A stretch of 7,635 nucleotides of DNA from Candidatus Methanoplasma sp. (GTDB taxonomy: Archaea > Thermoplasmatota > Thermoplasmata > Methanomassiliicoccales > Methanomethylophilaceae): the NCBI GenBank assembly GCA_031256615.1, contig JAIRQG010000114.1:1-7635 (forward strand), read 5' to 3'. This document shows positions 1-7,044 of the stretch, in pieces. Below the pieces are notes generated by a model. That model saw nothing but the letters and a program-made list of their open reading frames with translations, ran no database searches and had not been told where the DNA came from. Within the stretch, counting starts at the first letter, position 1. Every line of letters starts with the position of its first letter. The position numbers and the translations under genes were made by a program.

Positions 1-477
1 TACAACACCGATAAGGGAAGCGTGTATGCTCATGAAGCATACGGCGCCCTTGTCGACCCACAGCATTACGCAGTGTGCGACGGTTACTCCAAGGCTTTCC
101 TGCTTTTGTGCGAGAAAGAAAAAATAGAATGCGTCGTCGTTCTGGGAACTGCTGTTGCGTCCAATATGGAGAACCATGCATGGAACTACGTCAAAATGGA
201 CGACGGGGAGTGGTATGCGGTAGATGTGACCTGGAACGACGACAGCAGCAACGCCTACTTCCTGCTGGGCGGGGAGAAATTCTTCACCACCCACCAGCAG
301 GGAGTGTTCCTGTCAACCGGCTCGAACCCGTTTCCCTTCAACGCTCCGGCGATAAACAAAACGGGATATGACGCAAACGACACAGATGTAAAAGAGATGT
401 ACGCATGGATATTGGCCGCTATAATGGTGATAGTGATATCCGTAGCGCTGTACAGATACGCGAAGAATAGTAACTGA
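1..477 (+). CDS. Transglutaminase-like membrane-anchored protein (5' truncated)
   Basis: The frame is open from base 1, so the true start lies upstream; 158 residues are visible, ending at TGA 475-477. A GTG at 22 is only an internal valine codon. The sequence matches the core of the transglutaminase/cysteine-protease-like superfamily. It has AVCDGYSKAF with the nucleophile Cys26, ENHAWNYV with His59, and WYAVDVTWND with Asp75 (numbered from the window edge), so the catalytic triad is intact. The YFLLG block that usually follows the Asp motif in these proteins is present at 86-90. A hydrophobic helix at about 134-151 is followed by a short basic tail (RYAKNSN), suggesting a C-terminal anchor with the catalytic domain outside the cell. 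The substrate is unknown: the fold covers crosslinking enzymes, peptidases and peptide N-glycanases. The next gene starts 67 bp downstream but appears to have its own promoter. Fold and triad are confident; the reaction is not. Confidence 0.85.
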   Translation, partial: YNTDKGSVYAHEAYGALVDPQHYAVCDGYSKAFLLLCEKEKIECVVVLGTAVASNMENHAWNYVKMDDGEWYAVDVTWNDDSSNAYFLLGGEKFFTTHQQGVFLSTGSNPFPFNAPAINKTGYDANDTDVKEMYAWILAAIMVIVISVALYRYAKNSN

Positions 478-498
478 ATTGACATTAGAAGAGAATCA

Positions 499-506
499 TT
501 ATATAC
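499..506 (+). promoter_or_regulatory. Putative TATA box for lonB
   Basis: TTATATAC is preceded by a purine-rich AGAGAAT that could serve as a BRE. An archaeal start site about 25 nt downstream would fall near 528-530, giving a leader of roughly 15 nt before ATG 545. A second weaker match, GTATAC at about 520-525, would instead give a nearly leaderless message. Either position puts the TTG codon at 479 upstream of the transcript. This is pattern matching only; no start-site data. Confidence 0.5.
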
Positions 507-544
507 GAGTACAAACTAGTATACTGAGAAGGGAAGCACAGGAC

Positions 545-2638
545 ATGGAAACGGTTATCAGCAAAAATAAGACGCTTCTGCCTCTTGAGGAATGGTTAGA
601 ACGGCAGACTTTCCGTTCAACGAAAGATATTGAAATCCCCGAGAAAATGTCAGACCGCGTCATCGGCCAGGATAAGGCCGTGGAAGTGATGAAGAAGGCC
701 GCTTCTCAGAAGAGGCACGTGATGCTCATAGGGGAGCCAGGTACCGGAAAGTCTATGCTGGCCAATTCTATGGTGGAACACCTTCCCAGAGAAGCTCTGG
801 AAGATATTGTCGCTTACAACAACCCCGAGGATATGAATGAACCGAGGATACGTCAGTTCCCGGCGGGGAAGGGAAAGGCGGTCGTTAACGAGCAGAAAAT
901 GCACGCCGCTTCCATCAAGAACCAGAAGAACACCTTCTACATCTACGCCTGCATCATCCTTTTGGTCCTGGCGTTCATGGCCGCACTGTATCTGAACAAC
1001 TGGATGATACTTATGATAGCCTTCTTGGGGATAATCATCCTGTTCATGATCACAAGAACACCGGGCCAGAGACAGGAACATATGATAGTTCCGAAAGTGT
1101 TGGTCGGACATGACCCCGGCGATATGCCGCCGTTCATAGACGCTACCGGCGCACACGCGGGTTCGCTTCTCGGAGATGTCAGGCACGATCCGTTCCAGAG
1201 CGGCGGCCTTGAAACACCGTCCCACGACAGGCTTGAGGCGGGCGCGATACACAAAGCGAACAAGGGCGTCCTTTACATCGATGAGATAAACCTTCTCAGA
1301 ATGGAATCTCAGCAGGCACTTCTCACTGCAATGCAGGAGAAGAAGATGTCCATAACCGGTCAGTCCGAGAGATCATCCGGCGCGCTGGTTAAATCAGAGC
1401 CTGTTCCGTGCGATTTCGTTCTCGTATGCGCAGGCAACCTTGATGCGATAAGAGGAATGCACCCTGCGCTCAGATCAAGGATAAGAGGGTACGGGTACGA
1501 GGTGTACATGCGCAGCACGATGCCCGACACGGAGGAGAACCGTTACAACGTGGCAAGGTTTGTCGCTCAGGAGGTCAAGAAAGATGAGAAGATACCTCAC
1601 TTCGACAAATACGCCGTGGGAGAGATCATCAAAGAGGCTCAGCGCCGCGCCGGAAGGAAGGGCGAACTCACACTGAGGATGAGAGAGCTCGGAGGGCTTG
1701 TCCGCGTATCAGGGGATATGGCCGTCGAAAGAGGATCCGACATCGTCACGGTAGACGATGTGTATTCCGCAAAAGGAACGGCACGCAGCCTGGAGCAGCA
1801 GATAGCCGACCGGCACATAGAGAACAGCAAGAAGTATTCGATGTTCGAGACAAGCGGTTCAGCAGTGGGCATGATCAACGGCCTCGCTGCGCTAGGTGCC
1901 GACTCAGGAATGGCGGAGTATTCGGGAGTAGTGCTTCCGATCGTCGCGGAGATAGCGCCTCCCCAAACAAAGAGGACGGGAAGACTCATAGCCACCGGGC
2001 GCCTCGGCGACATTGCCAAGGAAGCGGTGGACAACATCTCGGCTGTGATAAAGAACTACACATCGAAATCCATCTCGGAATATGACATCCATCTCCAGTA
2101 CATCGGAACATACGACGGAGTGGAAGGGGACAGCGCATCAATAACGACGGCGACCGTGATCCTTTCAGCAATGGAGGGGATACCCATAAGGCAGGACCTT
2201 GCGATGACAGGCAGTCTGAGCGTAAGGGGAAAAGTGCTCCCTGTAGGTGCGGTCACAGCGAAATTGGAAGCCGCAGCGGCGGCCGGGATAAAGCTTGCTT
2301 TGATACCGGAGGCAAACGCGAACGATGTGCTTATCCAGAGCAAGTACTACCACAATATGGAGATCTATACCGTAGGGAATTTCCGCGATGTCATCGAATA
2401 TGCGTTCCTCGATTGCCCAAAGAAGATGGATCTGATGGAGAAGCTTCTGCCTATCACGGACGGCGGAGAGTCGACAGCCAAGAAAGTGGAGCCTCCCCCC
2501 GAATATACCCAGGTGCCGATACAAGAGGAAAGGGAAAAACCTCCCAGATCGGAGCCGTGCATAGTTGAAGACACTGAGGATACCGCGACCGTCACGGAGA
2601 GAAGCATACCGGCGGACAGGAATCCCTGCCCTCAATAA
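545..2638 (+). CDS. lonB: Archaeal LonB, membrane-anchored ATP-dependent protease
   Basis: This is an archaeal-type Lon: an AAA+ unfoldase fused to a Ser-Lys protease, held at the inner face of the membrane, where it degrades unfolded and regulatory proteins. With ATG 545 as start it has 697 residues. Walker A GEPGTGKS is at 63-70. Two membrane segments at about 131-150 and 153-169 are inserted in the ATPase module, a LonB hallmark absent from bacterial LonA. Walker B VLYIDE is at 242-247 and sensor-1 Asn at 298. The protease domain spans about 438-623, with catalytic Ser530 in EGDSAS and Lys573 in GAVTAK. There is no LonA-type N-terminal substrate domain, as expected. The frame stays open back to a TTG at 479, but the likely TATA box lies between TTG and ATG and the family begins near this ATG, so 545 is preferred. 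The last 74 residues form a Pro/Glu-rich low-complexity tail beyond the usual family end (about 620-660 residues). Identification is very secure; the exact start less so. Confidence 0.96.
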   Translation: METVISKNKTLLPLEEWLERQTFRSTKDIEIPEKMSDRVIGQDKAVEVMKKAASQKRHVMLIGEPGTGKSMLANSMVEHLPREALEDIVAYNNPEDMNEPRIRQFPAGKGKAVVNEQKMHAASIKNQKNTFYIYACIILLVLAFMAALYLNNWMILMIAFLGIIILFMITRTPGQRQEHMIVPKVLVGHDPGDMPPFIDATGAHAGSLLGDVRHDPFQSGGLETPSHDRLEAGAIHKANKGVLYIDEINLLRMESQQALLTAMQEKKMSITGQSERSSGALVKSEPVPCDFVLVCAGNLDAIRGMHPALRSRIRGYGYEVYMRSTMPDTEENRYNVARFVAQEVKKDEKIPHFDKYAVGEIIKEAQRRAGRKGELTLRMRELGGLVRVSGDMAVERGSDIVTVDDVYSAKGTARSLEQQIADRHIENSKKYSMFETSGSAVGMINGLAALGADSGMAEYSGVVLPIVAEIAPPQTKRTGRLIATGRLGDIAKEAVDNISAVIKNYTSKSISEYDIHLQYIGTYDGVEGDSASITTATVILSAMEGIPIRQDLAMTGSLSVRGKVLPVGAVTAKLEAAAAAGIKLALIPEANANDVLIQSKYYHNMEIYTVGNFRDVIEYAFLDCPKKMDLMEKLLPITDGGESTAKKVEPPPEYTQVPIQEEREKPPRSEPCIVEDTEDTATVTERSIPADRNPCPQ

Positions 2639-2654
2639 ACCACTTAAAATCACA

Positions 2655-2670
2655 AATTTTTTCTTTTTCC
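2655..2670 (+). terminator. T-tract terminator after lonB
   Basis: Within 20-30 bases of the lonB stop the + strand carries six T, a C, five T, then CC. Runs of T on the non-template strand without a hairpin are the usual intrinsic termination signal in Archaea. Its position right after the stop supports this, and it separates lonB from the adhesin gene. Confidence 0.6.
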
Positions 2671-2754
2671 TAACAAAAAGTTCAGCCCGCTGACCTATTG
2701 AAAATGCGGTCTGTTCTGATATTGCTCTATATTAAAATCAATATATTATTTGAG

Positions 2755-2764
2755 TTTATTTATA
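2755..2764 (+). promoter_or_regulatory. Putative TATA box for adhesin gene
   Basis: TTTATTTATA lies in a strongly AT-rich stretch 95 bp before the adhesin ATG. A start site about 25 nt downstream would be near 2786, giving a leader of about 70-75 nt. A weaker alternative is CTATAGAAA at about 2792, which would give a shorter leader. No transcript data. Confidence 0.45.
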
Positions 2765-2782
2765 CAAATCTATAAAGATTTG
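2765..2782. promoter_or_regulatory. Perfect inverted repeat, possible operator
   Basis: CAAATCT and AGATTTG form perfect 7-bp arms around a 4-base spacer (ATAA). The repeat directly abuts the putative TATA box and lies between it and the predicted start site, where archaeal repressors often bind. It could equally be a weak RNA hairpin if transcription starts further upstream. The symmetry is seen directly; the role is inferred. Confidence 0.4.
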
Positions 2783-2846
2783 GAGGACACTCTATAGAAA
2801 TAACCAAAGCAGGAGAGTACCACAGGGGGAGTATTCAGTCGGATTC

Positions 2847-2853
2847 GAAGGGA
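2847..2853 (+). promoter_or_regulatory. Shine-Dalgarno-like site deciding the adhesin start
   Basis: GAAGGGA sits about 7 nt before ATG 2860 and about 13 nt before the alternative ATG 2866. Spacing favours 2860, although both starts leave the signal peptide intact (they differ by two residues). Confidence 0.45.
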
Positions 2854-2859
2854 TAATTT

Positions 2860-5800
2860 ATGTTAATGACAAAAACTAACAAATTCCGTCTAGCGCTAGT
2901 AATGATGCTCACGGTTGCACTGCTGCTCACAGTTACCGCAGCCGTCAATCTTTCACCTCAAACAACAGAAGCGGCCGGCACGTTATCGGTCACTAACGGA
3001 AACGACAGCGGCAACGGTTCTCTGCGTGCCGCCATCGCATCCGCACAGAACGGCAACACCATCGTGTTCAGTGCATCGGTGACCAAGGTCACTTTGACAA
3101 GCGGAGAGATCTCATTCGGTCAGGCAGACATAACAATTAACGGCGGCAGCGGCGTGATAATTGAGCGCGCAGGCACGCCGAGCTTCAGATTGCTGAACAG
3201 TACAGCGACGACAGGAACCCTGACCTTAAAGGGATTGACCATTCAAAACGGTAAAACAGATTCCGGCACCGCCAACAGCGGCGGAGGAGTACACACGAAC
3301 GGCGCTCTTGCGGCAGAGAACTGCACCTTCACCGGCAACACCACAGGCTCCACCGGCGGCGCCGTCTATTCCGGAGCAACTGCTTCCATGACGAACTGCA
3401 CCTTCACCGGCAACACCTCGACCAATGCCGGCGGAGGGCTGTATGTGAATAACGGCGATACTGTGCTTACCGGGTGCGTATTCAGCAATAACACATCGAG
3501 TTCCGCAGGTGGCGGACTCTATTCGAACAGCAACGTCATCCTGACCGACTGTGAATTCAAGAACAACACTGCAACGGGCGGCAACGGAGGCGGTGTACGT
3601 TCATTCGGTAACGTCACAGCGTCAAACTGCACCTTTACAGGGAACGTAACAAGAGGCTCATCGAACGGCAGCGGCGGAGGGATATGGGCAAACAACAACG
3701 TTATCCTGAACGGCTGCGTGTTCGCAGATAACACTGCCAGAATTCGCGGCAGCGGCGTCAGCGCATCCAACGCTGCGTTGATGATCCTTACCAACTGCAC
3801 ATTCATCAATAATAAGCCTTATACCACAAACCCGGCCGATATCGGAACGATAGACTGCGCTGCGAAGACATACATTTTCCATAACACGATCGCGAACAAT
3901 CTCGGCGGCGGGATCTTCGCTGACGGCGGAAAAGCTGCATATCTCCATAACAGTATCGTCATTGGAAACAACAATGCCGCTGGAACCGCACCTTTGCAGA
4001 CGGTAAGCGGCAGTGTAAACTATATCAACAGCTTGGTAGAAGGAAGCGTGGTCTCAGGGAATGCCGTCACAAACAGACAGGTATTCGGAATGAACTCCTT
4101 CGATGCTGCAGAGGGAACCCTGAGCGTGCTTATCAACGGTATCGCGACAGGCGGCGCCCAAGCTTTATCAACATCTGATCTTGTCGGCTACGCCGGTCTC
4201 TCTTCGACTGACAGGGCAGCCATAGACGCATCTGTTGCCGCGCTCTCTAAAGATCAGGCAGGAGCGGACCGCCTCACCTCTGGCAGCGTCACCTACGGCG
4301 CGGTCGAGAATGGCTTGAACTCGCTTATCGGTGTCTCCGTCGGTACAGACCCTGCAAAAATAACCTACATCGCAGGAGAAACGATCAACCTTGCAGGAAC
4401 GTTGCTTGATCTGGAATATACAAACGGCACCGACAGCGGCATCCCCTACACAGAACCGGGCGTGACCAACACATCCGGCACCGTTAACATGAACACGATC
4501 GGACCCAAACAGATCGGCTTTGCCTTCCTCGGCGTCACAACCGCAACAAATCTGGAGATCACTGTGACAGACACAGCTGTGATCACATTGTCATCCGACC
4601 GCAGTTCGACTGTACTTGGAGAGGAGGTCACGTTCGTTGCTCTGATACAGCCCGGGCACGCAGGCAGCGGGCTGCCGACCGGCACCGTCACCTTCTATGA
4701 CGGCAGCACATCTATCGGAGATGCCGCCCTGAGCGTCATCGGCACCGGATACATAACGGTATCCGACCTATCGGTCGGCAGCCATTCCGTCACTGCGGTG
4801 TACAATGATGACGATTATTATTACGGCTTGTCATCTTCTGCGTTGCTGCATACCGTTAACAAAGCAGACACCTCTATTGTTATTACGAGCGTCACGCTCG
4901 ATATCGGCGGGGGGACCGTGGCCTTCGAGGCGCACCTTTCTGTCGTGCCTCCGGGCAACGGCGATAATGCACTGAACGGACGGAACGTCATATTCATTGT
5001 GGACGGGTATGAGCTTGAGAGTACGCCTTGCGACAGCTTCGGTGATGTTTCCCTCACACAGAATATTTTAGACTTGATTTCAATGGGAATGAGCCTTCCG
5101 GGGAATCACGTGATCAAGGCCGTATTCAAAGAAGACGGCGACCTGAACGGATGCGAATCGACAGAGATGAACCATGATGTGGATAAATCCGACACTGTTC
5201 TGAACATAATTGTCGCTCCGCCCTCTATTTCGGTGTACGGGCAGGAAGTGACGGTCACCGCAACTCTTTCTGTGGTCGGTCTGGTTGCCGGCCTACCCGT
5301 CGACCTATCCGGCATGGAAGTCATGCTCTACGATAACGGGGCGCCTATGTCTGGCAGCCCTTTTATCTGCAACAGTGCCGGTGAAATCTCCGCACTCTTT
5401 GTTCCGCCATCATTCGGCAGTCACATTCTCACCGCTGAGTTCGCCGGCGATGACCTTTTGGGCATCAATGCATGTACAAGGACCATCGGGCATGTCGTAC
5501 TTCCTGCATCAGTAAACGTCTCTCTCAATATGCCTCCTTCTTCTGTGTACGGGCAGAATGTGACGATCGCCGTAAGTGTTTCTGTGGTGAGCCCCGGCGG
5601 CGCCGATCTGACGGGTATGGAGATCATATTCCGTTCTGACATGAACATTATCGGCACAGGCACGCTGGACAGCAGCGGTACCGCCACCATCGAGACGGAC
5701 GCATTACCGACAGGCACCCACAGGATCCTTGCGATATTCTCCGGGAACAATTATTTAAGATCGGAGACGGACTTTGACTATCTGGCTATAGACCGGGATG

Positions 5801-7020
5801 AAACCGGAATAGATCTGTCGATAATTCCAAACGCGTCCGTTTATGGGGATAACATAACCCTGACTGCCACAGTGACGGTCGAAACTCCGGGCACAGAGGC
5901 GCCCACAGGCTCGGTCGTTTTCTATGACGGTGCGAACGTACTCGGCACAGGCACGCTGTCAGACGGTATCGCCACATTCAGCACCGCCTCTCTGGCTTCC
6001 CCGTTGAGCGCCGGTTCTCACATGATCTCCGCTGTCTACCTGGGCGACGTTAATTACCTTGGAAAGGAGACACCCGCGGAAGAACACGTTGTGAGCAAAA
6101 AAGCAACCGCCGCTTCGCTGTCTTCTGTCCCGGCTTCATCTGCTACAGGACAAGAAGTAAATTTCATCGCTGAGATAACTTCGCAGGCAGGCAGACCCAC
6201 AGGCTCGGTTGAATTCTATAACAAAGATCTGGCACTTATAGGAACGGGCACGCTTGATGCCGACGGAAGGGCTGCCTTCTCAACCAATTCGTTACCTCTT
6301 GGTACGCACACAATCACTGTGAATTACCTCGGAGACAGCAACTTCGGCATCTCTGAGGCCAGCTGCGATCATATTGTGAAGGAGGCAATAAAAGAGGATG
6401 GAGGCAAGACCTATTACATCACAGCAACCGCAGACGGAGGATCGACGATCACCCCAAGCGGAAACTCAACGGTGCAGAGGGGTGAGAACAGGACATTCTA
6501 CTTCTCTGCCGCCGACGGATATTCCATATCATCTGTGGCGGTGAACGGTGTACGCCTTGCCAAAGAGCAGACGGATCTCGGATATTACACATTCCGAAAT
6601 GTGATTATGAACAACACCATAGACGTGAAGAGTGTGTTAGGTTCGGCGGACATTACCCTGAGAATTGATGTCGTGGAGGGGAGCGGACACGCCGAATACA
6701 GCGTGAACGGTTCATCCTTCATTACATACACCTCTGTTGTCAGCCTCCCGTACGATGCCGATCTCACTGTCAGAGCGGTAGCCGATGACGGCAACATCTT
6801 TACATCGTGGGATACGCCCACAAAGAAAACAGCATCCGAGATATCCTTCTCTGACGTTGAGATGCCTATGCATCTGAACCTCCACTTCAAGGATGATAGT
6901 TCTGACAGCGATCTCCTTTGGCTGATCATCGGACTGCTGATACTGCTGTTGATCGTTATCTTCATCCTATTCTTCATTCTGTGGCGCAGAAGAAAGAAAG
7001 ATGAAGAAGCGACCTCCTGA
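2860..7020 (+). CDS. Large adhesin-like surface protein: beta-helix plus Ig-like repeats, C-terminal anchor
   Basis: This 1386-residue protein is built like archaeal and bacterial adhesin-like proteins. Residues 1-39 are a signal peptide: basic KTNKFR, a hydrophobic core, then a Thr/Ala-rich cleavage zone. A GSLRAAI-type entry motif at about 53-59 leads into a right-handed parallel beta-helix reaching about residue 395. Seven of its coils share CxFxxN (Cys155, 180, 206, 231, 257, 286, 313), each followed by a GGG[VLI]-type turn, reminiscent of Pmp and 'choice-of-anchor' proteins. A group-3 Ig-like domain (about 487-571) follows. Next come six tandem Ig-like repeats (about 574-667, 670-775, 777-880, 882-977, 980-1079, 1081-1174) with the signatures VYGQxVT, TGSVxFYDG, GTGTL and GxHxIxAxYxGD. 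Two InlB-B-like repeats (about 1184-1258 and 1263-1345) precede a membrane helix at 1353-1374 and RRRKK. Almost the whole protein should be outside the cell. Binding to host, substrate or other cells is inferred from architecture; the ligand is unknown. Its own promoter region and terminator make it a single-gene unit. Confidence 0.88.
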   Translation: MLMTKTNKFRLALVMMLTVALLLTVTAAVNLSPQTTEAAGTLSVTNGNDSGNGSLRAAIASAQNGNTIVFSASVTKVTLTSGEISFGQADITINGGSGVIIERAGTPSFRLLNSTATTGTLTLKGLTIQNGKTDSGTANSGGGVHTNGALAAENCTFTGNTTGSTGGAVYSGATASMTNCTFTGNTSTNAGGGLYVNNGDTVLTGCVFSNNTSSSAGGGLYSNSNVILTDCEFKNNTATGGNGGGVRSFGNVTASNCTFTGNVTRGSSNGSGGGIWANNNVILNGCVFADNTARIRGSGVSASNAALMILTNCTFINNKPYTTNPADIGTIDCAAKTYIFHNTIANNLGGGIFADGGKAAYLHNSIVIGNNNAAGTAPLQTVSGSVNYINSLVEGSVVSGNAVTNRQVFGMNSFDAAEGTLSVLINGIATGGAQALSTSDLVGYAGLSSTDRAAIDASVAALSKDQAGADRLTSGSVTYGAVENGLNSLIGVSVGTDPAKITYIAGETINLAGTLLDLEYTNGTDSGIPYTEPGVTNTSGTVNMNTIGPKQIGFAFLGVTTATNLEITVTDTAVITLSSDRSSTVLGEEVTFVALIQPGHAGSGLPTGTVTFYDGSTSIGDAALSVIGTGYITVSDLSVGSHSVTAVYNDDDYYYGLSSSALLHTVNKADTSIVITSVTLDIGGGTVAFEAHLSVVPPGNGDNALNGRNVIFIVDGYELESTPCDSFGDVSLTQNILDLISMGMSLPGNHVIKAVFKEDGDLNGCESTEMNHDVDKSDTVLNIIVAPPSISVYGQEVTVTATLSVVGLVAGLPVDLSGMEVMLYDNGAPMSGSPFICNSAGEISALFVPPSFGSHILTAEFAGDDLLGINACTRTIGHVVLPASVNVSLNMPPSSVYGQNVTIAVSVSVVSPGGADLTGMEIIFRSDMNIIGTGTLDSSGTATIETDALPTGTHRILAIFSGNNYLRSETDFDYLAIDRDETGIDLSIIPNASVYGDNITLTATVTVETPGTEAPTGSVVFYDGANVLGTGTLSDGIATFSTASLASPLSAGSHMISAVYLGDVNYLGKETPAEEHVVSKKATAASLSSVPASSATGQEVNFIAEITSQAGRPTGSVEFYNKDLALIGTGTLDADGRAAFSTNSLPLGTHTITVNYLGDSNFGISEASCDHIVKEAIKEDGGKTYYITATADGGSTITPSGNSTVQRGENRTFYFSAADGYSISSVAVNGVRLAKEQTDLGYYTFRNVIMNNTIDVKSVLGSADITLRIDVVEGSGHAEYSVNGSSFITYTSVVSLPYDADLTVRAVADDGNIFTSWDTPTKKTASEISFSDVEMPMHLNLHFKDDSSDSDLLWLIIGLLILLLIVIFILFFILWRRRKKDEEATS
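3318..3342 (+). repeat. Exact 25-bp direct repeat, copy 1 (beta-helix coil)
   Basis: The bases encoding the N-C-T-F-T-G-N-T core of the first CxFxxN coil recur without mismatch at 3393-3417, exactly 75 bp later, which equals one 25-residue coil. A third, diverged copy is at about 3627-3647. Synonymous identity over 25 bases suggests recent duplication or gene conversion of coils. Confidence 0.85.
3322..3813 (+). repeat. Seven CxFxxN beta-helix coils (protein-level repeat)
   Basis: Cysteines at residues 155, 180, 206, 231, 257, 286 and 313 each begin C-x-F-x-x-N, with spacings of 25, 26, 25, 26, 29 and 27 residues. The region also holds about eleven N-x-S/T sequons, mostly at the same coil position (for example N154-C-T, N160-T-T, N179-C-T, N185-T-S), so glycans and cysteines would lie along defined faces of the helix. 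Confidence 0.9.
3393..3417 (+). repeat. Exact 25-bp direct repeat, copy 2 (beta-helix coil)
   Basis: This is identical to 3318-3342 and in the same reading frame, so recombination between the copies would remove or add exactly one 25-residue coil without shifting the frame. Confidence 0.85.
4579..6381 (+). repeat. Six tandem Ig-like repeats (protein-level repeat)
   Basis: Repeats of about 90-106 residues share VYGQxVT near the start, FYDG in the middle, GTGTL, and GxHxIxAxYxGD near the end. They resemble the group-3 bacterial Ig-like families found in surface proteins. Repeats 5 and 6 are closest to the consensus; repeats 2 and 3 are longer and more diverged. At DNA level a 17-base block is identical at 5651-5667 and 5942-5958. 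Confidence 0.85.
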
Positions 7021-7044
7021 AACCTATTCCGGTCTTCTTTCCCC

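Larger units (their letters stand above)
2639..2859. other. AT-rich intergenic region between lonB and adhesin gene
   Basis: The 221 bp between the two genes hold the lonB T-tract, a weak AT-only inverted repeat (TATATT 2728-2733 / AATATA 2740-2745), a TATA-like box, a perfect 7-bp inverted repeat, a Shine-Dalgarno-like GGAGG at 2782-2786 without a start codon nearby, and the leader of the adhesin gene. I find no tRNA, no riboswitch core that I recognise, and no convincing small gene. The first 110 bases after the T-tract otherwise show nothing. Confidence 0.7.

Noticed and set aside
75..371. 98-codon plus-strand frame inside the transglutaminase-like gene
   Set aside because: It is a shifted reading of the bases that encode the Cys-His-Asp triad; Arg-rich translation with no domain.
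650..1252. 200-codon open frame on the minus strand inside lonB
   Set aside because: It lies antisense to highly conserved LonB motifs and its translation shows no recognisable domain; it is a by-product of the lonB codon pattern.
2839..2853. tRNA T-arm-like GGATTCGAAGG in the adhesin leader
   Set aside because: No acceptor stem, anticodon arm or CCA context can be built around it.
2776..2859. Riboswitch in the adhesin leader
   Set aside because: No conserved riboswitch core that I know is visible, and no stable multi-stem fold could be drawn by eye.
3300..3830. Possible CRISPR or tandem DNA repeat array
   Set aside because: The periodicity comes from protein coils in one open frame; spacing and sequence vary as in coding repeats.
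2860..7020. Chlamydial-type autotransporter
   Set aside because: The beta-helix motifs resemble Pmp repeats, but the C-terminus is a single membrane helix with a basic stop-transfer, not an outer-membrane beta-barrel.
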